Assembly (NCBI GenBank): GCA_964372275.1
Contig: CAYJRR010000007.1
Coordinates: 1 to 33,419 of the forward strand
Origin: CAYJRR01 sp964372275 [NCBI: uncultured bacterium]
Lineage (GTDB): Bacteria > CAYJRR01
Direction: 5' to 3'
Length of the DNA: 33,419 bases
The notes under the pieces are model-generated. The model did not search any database. It was not told the DNA's origin and saw nothing but the letters and a program-made list of their open reading frames with translations. Position numbers and translations under genes: made by a program. Shown in pieces: positions 24,189 through 33,419 of the stretch. Every line of letters starts with the position of its first letter. The first letter of the stretch is position 1.

Positions 24189-25225
24189 CACCGGACCCCG
24201 AGCATCATGCAGTTGAGGCCGCTGCCGATCCCGAGGAAGCCGACCCGATCGCCGGAGACGAGGAAGCCGTCCTCGTCGGCCCGCGCCGCGGTGATCGGGA
24301 GCGCGACGGTGCCCGTGTTCCCGAGGAAGTCGAAGGTCGAGTAGTCCTTGGCTTCGGGGATCCCCAGCGCGTCGAGAACCGTCGACCGGTGCGATTTCGC
24401 CACCTGGTGACAGATCACCTTGTCGACGTCCTCGGCTCGCCACTCGAGCTCCCGCAGGAAGCGCTCCCAGGTCCGCTTCCCGAGCGCGACGCCATGGACC
24501 ATGACCTGCGAGGCGTCGGTCTCCATGCGGTTGGGCGTGACGCCGAGGAGACCGGCCTCCGGACCCCATCGGCAGAGGAGGTGATGACGCGTTTCGGCCA
24601 GCACCATCCCGCCGACCAGCCGGCGTTGGGTGTCGGAGAGCGTGGGATGGGTGAGCACCACCGCCACCGCCCCCGAGCCGCCGGTCATGGTGGCGAAACT
24701 CAGGCGGTAGCGTTCGAGCGAACGGTCCGCGACCATCCGCGCGATCGTAGCGTCGACGATCTCGCGCGAGCTCTCCGCCGAGACGACGATGCCGGCCCGG
24801 ATCTGCCCCAGCTCGATCCGGTTCGCGATCTCGATCATGCCGTTCAGCACGCCGAGGCAGGCATTGGCGACGTCGTAAACCAGGCAGTCGGACGGCGCCC
24901 CGAGCCGGTCGGCCACGGCGCAGGCGGTGGCCGGTTCGAGGTGGTCGCGGCAGACGCCGGCGTAGACCACCGCCCCCAGCCGGTCGCCTCCGATCCCCGC
25001 CTTGGAGAGCGCCTTGGCGCCGGCGCGCGCCGCGCACTCCGCCATGCTGGGGGAGGGAGGCCACACGCGCCGCTCCCGGATCCCGGTCAGCGTCTCCAGT
25101 TGCCCCTTCCCGAGCTTCAGTGCCTCGTAGAGCGGCACCAGCCGCGCCTCGATCGCCTCGGAGGTGACGACCTCCTCGGGGAGCTCGTAGCCGATCGACT
25201 CGAGGCAGACGTTCGACCAACGCAT
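24185..25225 (-). CDS. oleA: Head-to-head acyl-CoA condensing thiolase OleA
   Basis: A 346-residue thiolase-superfamily enzyme of the OleA/FabH-like group. The catalytic Cys123 is in VANACLGVLNGM. Glu97 lies 26 residues before it, the same spacing as the Cys/Glu pair of Xanthomonas OleA as I recall it. The histidine is in KVICHQVAKSHRS and the Asn in FLGNTGTVALP. OleA joins two fatty acyl-CoA (or acyl-ACP) chains with loss of CO2, giving a 2-alkyl-3-ketoacid. ATG 25225 lies 3 nt after the stop of the PUFA synthase gene, so it is almost certainly co-transcribed, and translation may be coupled. Confidence 0.96.
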   Translation of the reverse strand: MRWSNVCLESIGYELPEEVVTSEAIEARLVPLYEALKLGKGQLETLTGIRERRVWPPSPSMAECAARAGAKALSKAGIGGDRLGAVVYAGVCRDHLEPATACAVADRLGAPSDCLVYDVANACLGVLNGMIEIANRIELGQIRAGIVVSAESSREIVDATIARMVADRSLERYRLSFATMTGGSGAVAVVLTHPTLSDTQRRLVGGMVLAETRHHLLCRWGPEAGLLGVTPNRMETDASQVMVHGVALGKRTWERFLRELEWRAEDVDKVICHQVAKSHRSTVLDALGIPEAKDYSTFDFLGNTGTVALPITAARADEDGFLVSGDRVGFLGIGSGLNCMMLGVRW

Positions 25226-25228
25226 TTC

Positions 25229-28200
25229 TTAGGTGTCCTCGACCAGCCGGAGCGCGAACCGTTTCATGGAGTAGATGACGCGGCCGTCGACGGCAAGCTG
25301 TCCGTCGGCGATCACCACCGGCTCCGGCCCCTCCTCGACGCCGACGATCTGCGCGGCGACGGTCACCAGACGGTCGCTGGGGAGCACCTGGCCGCGGTAG
25401 GTCCAGCGGTGCTCGCGGCCGAGCGCCAGCACCTGGAACCGGCGGCTCTCGGCCAACGCCTTGTACCGCTCGCGCGCGTAGACCTTGAGGAGCTGGATCA
25501 GCGCCTCGAGTCCGAGCGAACCCGGCATCACCGGATCCTGGTAGAAGTGCGCCGCGAAGAACCACTCGTCGGGATCGACCTTCTTCGAGCCGGCGACGAA
25601 GCCGAACCCGTTGGGGCCCCCGTCGAGCGAAAGGGCGTCGATCCGGTCGACCATCGAGAAGGCGGTGGCGGGGAGCGCCAGGCGAGCCTTGGCCGGCGGC
25701 GGACCGACCGCGTCGTCGGGCCGGACCGGGGCCAGGCGCGGCAGTCCGAACGAGCGGCCGAACCCTTTCCAGCGCTCGGCGCCGCGGATGCCGACCTGCT
25801 GCGCCAGCGCGCTCGCCGGGAAGAAGCCGAAGTCGGTGTTCCCGCGGTAGACCGGATCGCGGCCGGCGAGGATCTCCATGTCGAACTTCTGCAGGATCAT
25901 TCCGCCGGCTTGCGACGTCTTGGTGAGACGCGCGCGCATGGTGAGGGTTCCGGTCGAGGGGGTCACCTCCCGGAAGGCGGTCGCGGTGCCGTCGAGGTTG
26001 CGGAAGTGCAGGTCGTCATCGCTCGTGAGCGCCGAGCCGAGGTAGGCCGCCAGCCAACCGCACGGTTGCAACGCCGCCTCCAACAGCACGGCGAACGGCA
26101 TCACCGGCTGTCCGCTGGCCCGGAAGTACCACGCGTCGGGCGGCACGTCGTACTCGCAGGTGACCCACCCCCCCGGCTCGAGGATCCACGGCTTCGGCTC
26201 GCAGGCGGTCACACGGTCGACGAAGAGATAGGGAGGACCGGGAAGGCGGGCGAGGCGGCGCTCCTTGTCGAAGACGCGGTAGGGCTCGCCGAAGCAGGCG
26301 GAGGGGTCGCCGATGGAGTAGGCGAGGATCTGCTCGCGGGAAAAAAGCGGCGCGACGGAGGCGGCGGCCGGGGTCGCGGCCGAGGCCGGAACGGCGACCG
26401 GTACCGGGGACGCGACCGAGACCGAATCGGCGACCGCGTGCGAGGGAGGACCCTGCTGCGGGGTCTCCGCGCGGGCGGCCCAGAAACGCTCGAGGCCCTC
26501 CTTCGTCAGTCCCCGCACCCGCACCGACATGCTCTCCATCTCCACCACGTGCCTCCCGTCGGCGAACATCGACGCGTCGGCGAGGACGTAGGGCTCGGGG
26601 TCGTAGCCGATCTCCTTGAGCTCGATGCGGTAGGTGACCTTCTTCGTCTCGGGGATCACCTGTCCGCGGCAGCGAAGGCGACTGGCGATTCCTTCCACCG
26701 GCGCGTAGTGCAGGTCGGCGCCGTCGCCGTCGGTCGCGATCCAGCCCATGCGGAGGAGCAGCACGCGGAGGGTGTGCAGGCAGCACTCGTACATCAAGGT
26801 GCCGGGCATCACCGGGTCGTCGGAGAAGTGGCAGGTGAGGAACCAGTCGTCGGGATGGATGTCGGCCTCGCCGATCACCTGCCCCAGGCCGAAGCGGCCG
26901 CCGTCCGGGTCGAGGTCGACGATGCGATCGACCAGGCGCATCCGGCCCGACGGAAGGCGCAGGCGGGGATCGAGCGAAAGTCCATCGAAGGCCGGTCCGA
27001 AGCAGGCGGCGAGATCGCCGCGGCGCAGCGCCTCGACCTGCGCGTCGCCGTAGGTGTCGTCGTACCGCTCGCGCTCCTTCGGGACGAGCGGCGTGAACGG
27101 CGCGGTCGGCTTTCCGTCGGGCCCGAGACGCCGCGCCGGCCGCTCGTCCGGAAGGTCGCCGACGATGCCGCGTCCTTCGCGCAGCTGCGCGTCGCTGAAG
27201 AACCCCGCGCAACCGTCGTACATGGTGATGAACGGCGAGCCTGCGATCGTTCCGTCGAAGCGGAAGAAGAAGAGCCAGGTCTCCCCCTGGCGGATGAAAC
27301 GGTCGATCCGGATGTCATAGCGGATCGTCTCCCCCGGGACCGGAAGGTCGCGGTGGAAGACGATCTTTGCGTCGAGGAGTCGGTAGACGCGAAGCCCCTT
27401 CGTCTGGTGGTCGATCCCCAGGTATCCGGAGAGGAACAGGTCGGCCTGCCCCGCCTCGACGCTGATGCAGACCGGCGCCCGCCCGCCGTCGAGGTACCAG
27501 GCGCCGGATACGACGTCGTGCTCGGTGACGACGGCTCCGGAGGTCATCGAGTCGGGCTCCCCCTCCACCTCCACGATCCGGTCGACCAGCATCAGCGGCT
27601 CGTCCGGAAGGCGGACCCGGGTCGGATGCGCGTCGACGTCGGCGAAGCGGGGACCGAGCATCTTCCCGATCGATCCGATCGCGAACTCCATGCACAGGGC
27701 GCGGTCGAACGCGGGGGCGGCGGTCGGGGTGGTGGCGGCCGCGGCCGTGGATCGGATCGCGGTACCGTTCGCGGGGATGGCCGAGAGTCCGCGCGAAGGG
27801 AGGGCGCGCGCGAGCGCCTCGATCATCCGTTGCTGTTCGAGCAACGCCTCGCGCTGGAGCGCGACGTAACGCGCATTGAGCTGGAGGAACGCCTCGTGGG
27901 CCGCGGCCGCCGCCGCCGCCGAGGCCAGCGGAGACGGGACGCCGGGTGGAAGCGGGCGCATGGCGAGCGCGACACCCGCCGCGAAGGCGGCCGGGGTCGC
28001 GGTCGCGGCCCAGGCCGAATCGGCGACCGAGGGATGACCCTGCTGCGGTAAACCGTTCGTAGAAGGGTCCTCCCACGGACGCGGTTTCGGACTCGGCCGC
28101 GGTCCCGGAACCGGACGCGGATCGGATTCGGCCACCGATTCGGATTCGGCTTCGGGTTCGGCAACGGCCTCGGCTACGGCTACGGGTACGGGTACGGCCA

Positions 28201-31200
28201 CGGGTACGGCCACGACGTCGGCCACCGCCTCGGCGACGGCGTCGGCTGCCGTTACAGCCACGGCCGCGGGTGGAGCCTGCTTCTCCGCGCCTCGCCCTTT
28301 CGGCAACCGCCGACCTCCCCCCACCTCCACCGCCACGACCTCCGCCCGCCTCGCGCCCTCCGCGATCACGATTCCGGCCCCCTCCGCGTAGACCGCTCCG
28401 AGATCGATCTCGACCCCCGCCTCGGCGACCTTGGCGACCGCCCCGAGCAGCGCCCGGTATCCGTCCTGTCCGCGCTGGCACGCGGTGACGGCGAGGTGCT
28501 CCCTTCCGGCGAGGATCTTTCCGATCATCCGCGTGCACGACGCGCCGGGGCCCATCTCCACGAAGATCCGGACGCCGTCGGCGTAGGCGCGCTCGATCGT
28601 CTTCTGGAAGTCGAATCCACCGATCGCGTTGGCGAGGATCGACTCGGCGGCGCGCTCTTCGCTCGGGACGTAGCTCTCGCCCCAGGCGCCGCTGTAGAAG
28701 CGCACCCCGGTGGGAGGGCGGGTCGGGAGCCGGTGCAGCTCGCGATAGCGGTCGGCGACCGCGGAGACCAGCGGGAAGTGGACGGTCGGCACCCCTTCGA
28801 GGGCCACCGACTCGCAGCCGAGGGCGGCGACGGTTCGTTCGACGTCCGGGCGCCGTCCGCCGATCACGCACTCCTGCGGGGCGTTGACGATCAACAGCGC
28901 CGCCGTGCCCGCGAGCGACGCGCGCACCGTCTCCGCCGGGCGGTTCACCACCGCCACGAACCAGTCGGGTTCGGATCCCCACGCGGCGCGCGCCACCTCG
29001 CAGGGACCGGCGAGGTCGGTGCGGAACAGGGTCGAGCGGCGCGTGCGTTCGAACATCTCGTCCCGCGCAGTCCAGGCGCGCGAGGCAAAAAGCGCCGCCG
29101 ACTCGCCGAGGCTGTAGCCGATCATCGCGTCGGGCTTCAATCCGAACAGGCGCGCGGCATCGGCGACGGCGGTCCCGTGCGCGACCTGCGCCAGGATCCG
29201 CAGCTCCGTCGCCTCCGCGAGACGCGCCGACGCTTCGCGCTCCCATCCGTCGCTCCACGACGACCGCCAGGGGACGGCCGTCTCCGGGACGAGCTGCGAG
29301 CCGAGGCGCAGGCACTCCTCGTCCTGGCGCCGGTAGACGGCCGGGAGCGCGACCGCGAGCGAACGTCCCATCCCGAGGTAGTCGCTGCCCGAGCCGGGAA
29401 AGACGAACGCCAGTCCGCCCGAAAGGCGGCGGCCGCCGCGTTCGGAAGCGGCGGCGTCTCGACCGCGGGCAAGCTGCTGCAGGAGATCCGGCGCGCTCTC
29501 GGCGACGAGGGCGCGCGACACGGGACCGGTCGCTCCGCGGCGGTACCAGCGCGCCGCGAGCGATTCGATCGGCTCCTCGGCGTGCTCGAGTGCCAGGCGG
29601 CGCAACGCTTCGTCCGCATCGGGCCGCGCGGCCCCCGAGGCCCGCAGCAGGAACAGGCCGGCGCTCCGCTCGCCGAGCGGCCGCGCGCGCTCCGCGGCAT
29701 ACGCGGTCGACGGCCGCTCGACCGCCTCCAGCACGGCGTGGAGGCAGGTGCCGTCGATCGAGACGGCGCTCACACCCGCGCGGCGCGGCCCGTCGGCGCG
29801 GTCGCGCAGCCAGGCTTGCGGCTCGCGCGGCACGTGGAAGAAGGGGTGCGCGTCGAACGCGGCGTCGCTCGGGCTCCGGTACGCCGGCATCGGCGGGAGC
29901 AGCTCGTGGAAGAGGCACAGCGCCGCCTTGGCCACCGATGCCAGGCCCGCCGCCGCGCCGAGGTGCCCGACGACCGCCTTTGCCGATCCGACGGCGCATC
30001 GGCGCGGGCCGTCGACCGGGAAGAACCGGGCGAGGCTCCCCAGCTCCGCCTTGTCCTCCTCCGGCGCGCCGCTGCCGTGCCCCTCGATCAGCGCCACCGA
30101 GCGCGGTTCGACCCCCGCCTCTCCGTAGGCGCGCTCGAGCGCCCGCGCATAGGCGTCCGCCAGCGCGCCGCTCGCGGCGCCGATGCCCCGGACGACGGCG
30201 TAGATCCGATCGCCGTCGCGGGTCGCGTCGGCGAGCCGCTTCACCACCAGCGCCATCGCCCCTTCGCCGATCGCCGGGCCGTCGGCCTCGCGGTCGAACG
30301 GCCGGCTGGGACTCGTCCGCGTGTAGGGGCGGAGGCTGTCGGTGGCGAGGAACTGGCGCACGTCGCCGGCGAGATCGACGGCGCCGACCACGATCGCGTC
30401 GGCGTCGTGCCGTTGCAACAGGCGGCAGGCCGCCTCCAACGCGCGCAGGCCGGAGCCCTCCTCGTTGGCGATGACGAAGCTGGGACCGCCCAGCCGGAAC
30501 TCGCGCGCGAGCCGGCTGGCGACGATCCCGCCCAGGTTCCCCAACGTGCGTTGCGCGTCCAGCGGGGGCCCGAGCGCGTCGCAGACCGACTCCACCCAGC
30601 GCTCCGCCTCCGCAGGCAGCAGCCCGCGCGCGCGTGCCGCTTCCTGCGCCCGCGCGCGCAGCGCCCACCGGGCGTGGAAGGAGGTCGTCTCCAGATCGAG
30701 GCCGAGCCCGACCACGGCGCCGGTGCGGAGCCTCGCTTCGTCGCGTTCGCGGTCGCCGGAGGACCGCTCGGCGTCGGCGAGCGCCTCGGCCGCGACCTCC
30801 AGCATCAGGAGCTGCTGTGGCAGCACCGACGGCACCTCGCGCGGCGGCAGCTTGAAGCGGCCGACCGGCACCTCGACCCGCTCGATCCACGCGCCGCGCA
30901 CCGGATCGGTCTCCAGGAGCGCCTCGTCGATCCCCTTCCAGCGGTCGGTGGGCCGCGGATCGGTCACCGGCTCGCCGCGGAAGATCGCCCGGCGGAACGC
31001 GTCGGCGCCGGCGAGTCGCCCGGCCCTCGCCCCGATCCCGACGATCGCCACCGGCTCCACCGGCTCCGGTTCGGCGGCGGGGCGCTCGGCGGTCGGAGGT
31101 CGCTTGCGTCGCCGGCGGGTGGGGGCCGGCTCATGCTCCTCCACGAGCAGGTGCGCGTTGATCCCGCCGAAGCCGAAGGCGGAGACGGCGGCACGTCGGG

Positions 31201-32524
31201 GGCCCGTCGACTCCCACGACTCGGGCGCTTCCAGCACCCGGAAGGGCGACCCCGCCAGCCCCTCGGCGGCGCTCTCCCGCGCGAAGTTCGCCGACGGCGG
31301 CAAGGTGCGCGCGCGCAGCGCCAGCAACACCTTCGCCAGACCCGCGGCCCCGGCGGCGGTCAGCAGGTGTCCGACGTTGGACTTCACCGAGCCGATCACG
31401 GCGCGCGATCCCGCCGGCGCCTCGCCCCACAGGGCGCGGAGGCTCGTGATCTCCACGGCGTCGCCGCGCGGAGTCCCCGTGCCATGGCACTCGATCAGAC
31501 CGACCTCCGGCGGAGTCCACCCGGCGGCGGCATAGGCCTGACGCATCGCGCGCAGCTGGCCTTCGCTGTCGGGGGAGAGGAGGCTGCCGCCGACGTCGTT
31601 GGACAGTCCGATTCCGCGGATCACCCCCAGCACCGGGTCGCCGGCGTCGATCGCGTCCTCGAGACGCTTGAGAAGGAAGATCCCCGCCCCTTCGCCGACC
31701 ACCAACCCGTCGGCCCGCCGGTCGAACGGCGCGCAGACGCCGGACGGCGAGAGCGCCTGTAGCTGGCTGAACCCGAGCTGCGTGTAGAGGCACTGCGGCC
31801 GCGAGACGCCCCCGGCCAGCACGGCGTCGGCGCGGCGCGACTGCAGCTCCAGGCAGGCGAGGTGGATCGCGTAGAGCGACGACGCGCAGGCGGCGTCGAG
31901 GGTGTAGCTGCCGCCGCCGAGCCCCAGCGCGATCCCGAGAAGCCCCGCGGGAAGCGCGCTCGGATGGCGGTCGTACGCGGGGGCGCCCAATCCCCGCCGT
32001 GGGTCGACGCCACCGCCGATCCCGAAGGCGGCGTCGAACGCGCCCCCCAGGATGCTGTCGGCCATCGACGAGGTGGCGTCGGTAGGGAGGGCGATGTTCG
32101 CGGGCACGATCCCCACCCGAGCGCGGTCGATCCGCTCGATCGGCGAGGCTTGCCAGGCGTCGAGCCCGACGCGGAGCACCAGCCGATGGAGCGGGTCGAG
32201 CGACTCGATCCCCGTGGGGTCGAGACCGGCGCGCTCGAGATCGGACGGGTCGAGGTCGAACGGGTCGAGGAGGCAGGCGCGGGTGGAGTAGAGCTTGTCC
32301 GGGGCGAACCCCTTGGCCAGCACCGTCTCGGGAGGCACCGGCCACCGGTCGGGTGGAATCTCGCGGGAGGCGCTTTCCCGCGAGACGACGTTTCGCCACA
32401 GCGTGTGGAGGTTCGGCGCCCCGGGGAACCGCCCCGCCCCTCCGACGATCGCGATCGGCGAAAACTTCGTCCGCCGGCTCCCCGCCGGCGTTAGCTCTCG
32501 CTCCGCTCGCAATGGTAGCGTCAT
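25229..32524 (-). CDS. pfaC: PfaC/Pfa3-type polyunsaturated fatty acid synthase subunit: KS-CLF-AT-DH-DH
   Basis: A 2431-residue multidomain synthase. KS (about 20-460) has active Cys near 212 (DAACASSL), [11 protein letters not shown] and KSNVGHL. The second KS (about 480-960) has EEGSG where the Cys would be, so it is a chain-length factor. The acyltransferase (about 1040-1330) has GYSLGES near 1138 and the His in [11 protein letters not shown] low-complexity linker follows (about 1415-1480). Two double-hotdog FabA-like dehydratases follow: DH1 (about 1609-2005) with active [12 protein letters not shown] near 1899, and DH2 (about 2065-2431) with [12 protein letters not shown] near 2326. The first half of each lacks the His. 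This order matches myxobacterial Pfa3, without its terminal acyltransferase. No ACP, ketoreductase or enoylreductase is here; those come from PfaA and PfaD. ATG 32524 overlaps the upstream stop (ATGA). Confidence 0.95.
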   Translation of the reverse strand: MTLPLRAERELTPAGSRRTKFSPIAIVGGAGRFPGAPNLHTLWRNVVSRESASREIPPDRWPVPPETVLAKGFAPDKLYSTRACLLDPFDLDPSDLERAGLDPTGIESLDPLHRLVLRVGLDAWQASPIERIDRARVGIVPANIALPTDATSSMADSILGGAFDAAFGIGGGVDPRRGLGAPAYDRHPSALPAGLLGIALGLGGGSYTLDAACASSLYAIHLACLELQSRRADAVLAGGVSRPQCLYTQLGFSQLQALSPSGVCAPFDRRADGLVVGEGAGIFLLKRLEDAIDAGDPVLGVIRGIGLSNDVGGSLLSPDSEGQLRAMRQAYAAAGWTPPEVGLIECHGTGTPRGDAVEITSLRALWGEAPAGSRAVIGSVKSNVGHLLTAAGAAGLAKVLLALRARTLPPSANFARESAAEGLAGSPFRVLEAPESWESTGPRRAAVSAFGFGGINAHLLVEEHEPAPTRRRRKRPPTAERPAAEPEPVEPVAIVGIGARAGRLAGADAFRRAIFRGEPVTDPRPTDRWKGIDEALLETDPVRGAWIERVEVPVGRFKLPPREVPSVLPQQLLMLEVAAEALADAERSSGDRERDEARLRTGAVVGLGLDLETTSFHARWALRARAQEAARARGLLPAEAERWVESVCDALGPPLDAQRTLGNLGGIVASRLAREFRLGGPSFVIANEEGSGLRALEAACRLLQRHDADAIVVGAVDLAGDVRQFLATDSLRPYTRTSPSRPFDREADGPAIGEGAMALVVKRLADATRDGDRIYAVVRGIGAASGALADAYARALERAYGEAGVEPRSVALIEGHGSGAPEEDKAELGSLARFFPVDGPRRCAVGSAKAVVGHLGAAAGLASVAKAALCLFHELLPPMPAYRSPSDAAFDAHPFFHVPREPQAWLRDRADGPRRAGVSAVSIDGTCLHAVLEAVERPSTAYAAERARPLGERSAGLFLLRASGAARPDADEALRRLALEHAEEPIESLAARWYRRGATGPVSRALVAESAPDLLQQLARGRDAAASERGGRRLSGGLAFVFPGSGSDYLGMGRSLAVALPAVYRRQDEECLRLGSQLVPETAVPWRSSWSDGWEREASARLAEATELRILAQVAHGTAVADAARLFGLKPDAMIGYSLGESAALFASRAWTARDEMFERTRRSTLFRTDLAGPCEVARAAWGSEPDWFVAVVNRPAETVRASLAGTAALLIVNAPQECVIGGRRPDVERTVAALGCESVALEGVPTVHFPLVSAVADRYRELHRLPTRPPTGVRFYSGAWGESYVPSEERAAESILANAIGGFDFQKTIERAYADGVRIFVEMGPGASCTRMIGKILAGREHLAVTACQRGQDGYRALLGAVAKVAEAGVEIDLGAVYAEGAGIVIAEGARRAEVVAVEVGGGRRLPKGRGAEKQAPPAAVAVTAADAVAEAVADVVAVPVAVPVPVAVAEAVAEPEAESESVAESDPRPVPGPRPSPKPRPWEDPSTNGLPQQGHPSVADSAWAATATPAAFAAGVALAMRPLPPGVPSPLASAAAAAAAHEAFLQLNARYVALQREALLEQQRMIEALARALPSRGLSAIPANGTAIRSTAAAATTPTAAPAFDRALCMEFAIGSIGKMLGPRFADVDAHPTRVRLPDEPLMLVDRIVEVEGEPDSMTSGAVVTEHDVVSGAWYLDGGRAPVCISVEAGQADLFLSGYLGIDHQTKGLRVYRLLDAKIVFHRDLPVPGETIRYDIRIDRFIRQGETWLFFFRFDGTIAGSPFITMYDGCAGFFSDAQLREGRGIVGDLPDERPARRLGPDGKPTAPFTPLVPKERERYDDTYGDAQVEALRRGDLAACFGPAFDGLSLDPRLRLPSGRMRLVDRIVDLDPDGGRFGLGQVIGEADIHPDDWFLTCHFSDDPVMPGTLMYECCLHTLRVLLLRMGWIATDGDGADLHYAPVEGIASRLRCRGQVIPETKKVTYRIELKEIGYDPEPYVLADASMFADGRHVVEMESMSVRVRGLTKEGLERFWAARAETPQQGPPSHAVADSVSVASPVPVAVPASAATPAAASVAPLFSREQILAYSIGDPSACFGEPYRVFDKERRLARLPGPPYLFVDRVTACEPKPWILEPGGWVTCEYDVPPDAWYFRASGQPVMPFAVLLEAALQPCGWLAAYLGSALTSDDDLHFRNLDGTATAFREVTPSTGTLTMRARLTKTSQAGGMILQKFDMEILAGRDPVYRGNTDFGFFPASALAQQVGIRGAERWKGFGRSFGLPRLAPVRPDDAVGPPPAKARLALPATAFSMVDRIDALSLDGGPNGFGFVAGSKKVDPDEWFFAAHFYQDPVMPGSLGLEALIQLLKVYARERYKALAESRRFQVLALGREHRWTYRGQVLPSDRLVTVAAQIVGVEEGPEPVVIADGQLAVDGRVIYSMKRFALRLVEDT
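28110..28269 (-). repeat. Low-complexity hexanucleotide repeat linker in the PUFA synthase gene
   Basis: A degenerate 6-bp motif (GTGGCC/GTACCC-type on the coding strand) repeats for about 160 nt and encodes Ala-Val, Pro-Val and Glu-Ala/Glu-Ser dipeptides ([18 protein letters not shown]). It joins the AT to DH1. A shorter relative lies at about 26361-26460 between DH1 and DH2. Confidence 0.75.
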
Positions 32525-33419
32525 GCCGGTCGCTGGGTGGAGCGCCCTTCGGAGAAGGCCCGCTCCAGCGTCGGGCTCACGGTGCAGACGAACCCTTCCA
32601 GCCGACCGACGAGCGATCCACCCGCATCGACCAGGTCGATGTCGGAGACGACGCTGCTCCCTTCCACGTTGCGCACCGCGACCACCGCGCGCACGCCGTC
32701 GCCGGGGATCGCCGCGAACTGCCGATAGGCGTCGAGACGCGCCGGGAGCGAGGGGGCGCCGTGCCGTTCGCGGCACCAGAGGATCAACGCCTGGAAGACG
32801 CCGTCGACCACCATCGGGTCGGTCGTCCAGCGCGGATCGGAGGTCCCTTCGATCCACATCGAAGGCTTCGGAGCCGACTTCAGGCGCAACGCCATCCCGG
32901 TCTCGGAGATCCCCTCCACCGTCTCGATGGCGTGGAGCCGCGGGCCGTGGAACAGGAGCTCGCCGTAGAGCGGACGCTTGGCGTAGGTGCCCAGCGTCCC
33001 CGGCGAGACGATTCCGGTCGGGGCGATGGCCGGTCCGAGACCGACCACCGCCACCGCCCGCGCGGTCGTCGCCCGCTCGCCCGCCGACAGCGCCGGGTTC
33101 TTCTCCGCCACGGTCGCGGCCGCCCGCTCCTCCGCCTCGTCGAGCAGGTCGCTCAGCCGCACGTTCTCGCCCGCCCGCGTCCGGAACGGCCGCCCGTCCT
33201 CCCCCAGCATCATCCCGAACGCCGCGTGCTCGAGCGTGGCCCGCTCGCCGGGGTGGCCGGGCACGGCGGTGTACCCCGCGCGATCCGCCGCCGCGAACAC
33301 CTGCCGGAAGTGCAGCCCCAGCCCCGCGTCCACGGCGTAGATCACGCGCTGCGCCCCCAGCGGCAGCACGCGGTGGCGGATCCCCGCGACGTCGGTCGTG
33401 GCGTAGAGATAGCCCCCGT
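32521..33419 (-). CDS. In-frame chimera: arginyl-tRNA synthetase segment fused to PfaA-type terminal dehydratase half (5' end outside window)
   Basis: The visible 298 residues are two unrelated parts. Residues from the window edge to about base 33050 match Arg[75 protein letters not shown]. After AVAVVG the frame becomes [22 protein letters not shown], then [18 protein letters not shown] with a Dxx(x)Q dehydratase motif, typical of the second half of the polyketide-type DH at the end of PfaA. The catalytic His half of that DH and all upstream PfaA domains are missing, as is the ArgRS anticodon domain. It is either a true recombination or an assembly join. The ATGA overlap with the PfaC-like gene fits a pfaA 3' end. 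Confidence 0.8.
   Translation of the reverse strand, partial: GGYLYATTDVAGIRHRVLPLGAQRVIYAVDAGLGLHFRQVFAAADRAGYTAVPGHPGERATLEHAAFGMMLGEDGRPFRTRAGENVRLSDLLDEAEERAAATVAEKNPALSAGERATTARAVAVVGLGPAIAPTGIVSPGTLGTYAKRPLYGELLFHGPRLHAIETVEGISETGMALRLKSAPKPSMWIEGTSDPRWTTDPMVVDGVFQALILWCRERHGAPSLPARLDAYRQFAAIPGDGVRAVVAVRNVEGSSVVSDIDLVDAGGSLVGRLEGFVCTVSPTLERAFSEGRSTQRPA

Noticed and set aside
24389-28051. Long plus-strand open frame opposite oleA and the PUFA synthase
   Set aside because: Low-complexity Arg/Glu/Gly translation with no domain; antisense shadow of real genes.
28110-28269. Short-period repeats considered as a CRISPR array
   Set aside because: The period is 6 bp with no spacers, and the frame encodes an Ala/Val/Pro linker inside a synthase.

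Overview
The window is dense, high-GC DNA (roughly 70% G+C by eye) from a diderm bacterium. Two putative lipoproteins, a class A penicillin-binding protein, an mglB-mglA pair and a short-type SRP RNA next to dnaX all point to a Gram-negative. The MglA protein closely resembles the myxobacterial one, and the PUFA synthase has the KS-CLF-AT-DH-DH layout known from myxobacteria. A Myxococcota or 'deltaproteobacterial' relative is therefore plausible, but the phylum cannot be fixed from this window.

Layout. (1) 1-2833: 3' end of an asparagine synthase (+), then a PfpI/DJ-1-like gene translationally coupled to an Fe/Mn superoxide dismutase (-), then a SanA/YdcF-type protein (+). (2) 2838-18542: an almost unbroken minus-strand run. 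In transcription order it holds a 58-aa CxxC protein, a REC-EAL response regulator, a MOSC protein, the 4.5S SRP RNA (one complete copy plus a second, 5'-truncated copy), dnaX, recR, a PhzF-like protein, a small secreted protein, a 2,4-dienoyl-CoA-reductase-like SDR, mglB, mglA, a glycosyltransferase, an NAD-dependent sugar epimerase, a SixA-like phosphatase, a PBP1A with an unusual Cys4 N-terminus, and two lipoproteins. (3) 18716-19819: a small secreted protein (+) and a cyclic-nucleotide-binding protein (-) meeting at a probable terminator. (4) 19873-33419: a lipid/hydrocarbon locus. A 4'-phosphopantetheinyl transferase (+) converges on a tightly overlapping minus-strand operon: the 3' end of a PfaA-like dehydratase region, a 2431-aa PfaC/Pfa3-type PUFA synthase subunit, then oleA, oleB, oleC and oleD.

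The most interesting system is region 4. A polyunsaturated-fatty-acid synthase gene is joined by 3 nt to a complete oleABCD set, which makes long-chain olefins by head-to-head condensation of acyl chains, and a PPTase able to activate the synthase ACPs lies beside it. This suggests a single locus for polyunsaturated long-chain hydrocarbons. At the right edge, the reading frame upstream of the PfaC-like gene is an in-frame chimera of an arginyl-tRNA synthetase segment and the PfaA-type terminal dehydratase half. It is either a real rearrangement or an assembly join, and it must be resolved before claiming a complete PUFA locus. Most of pfaA, with its ACPs, and pfaD are not in the window.
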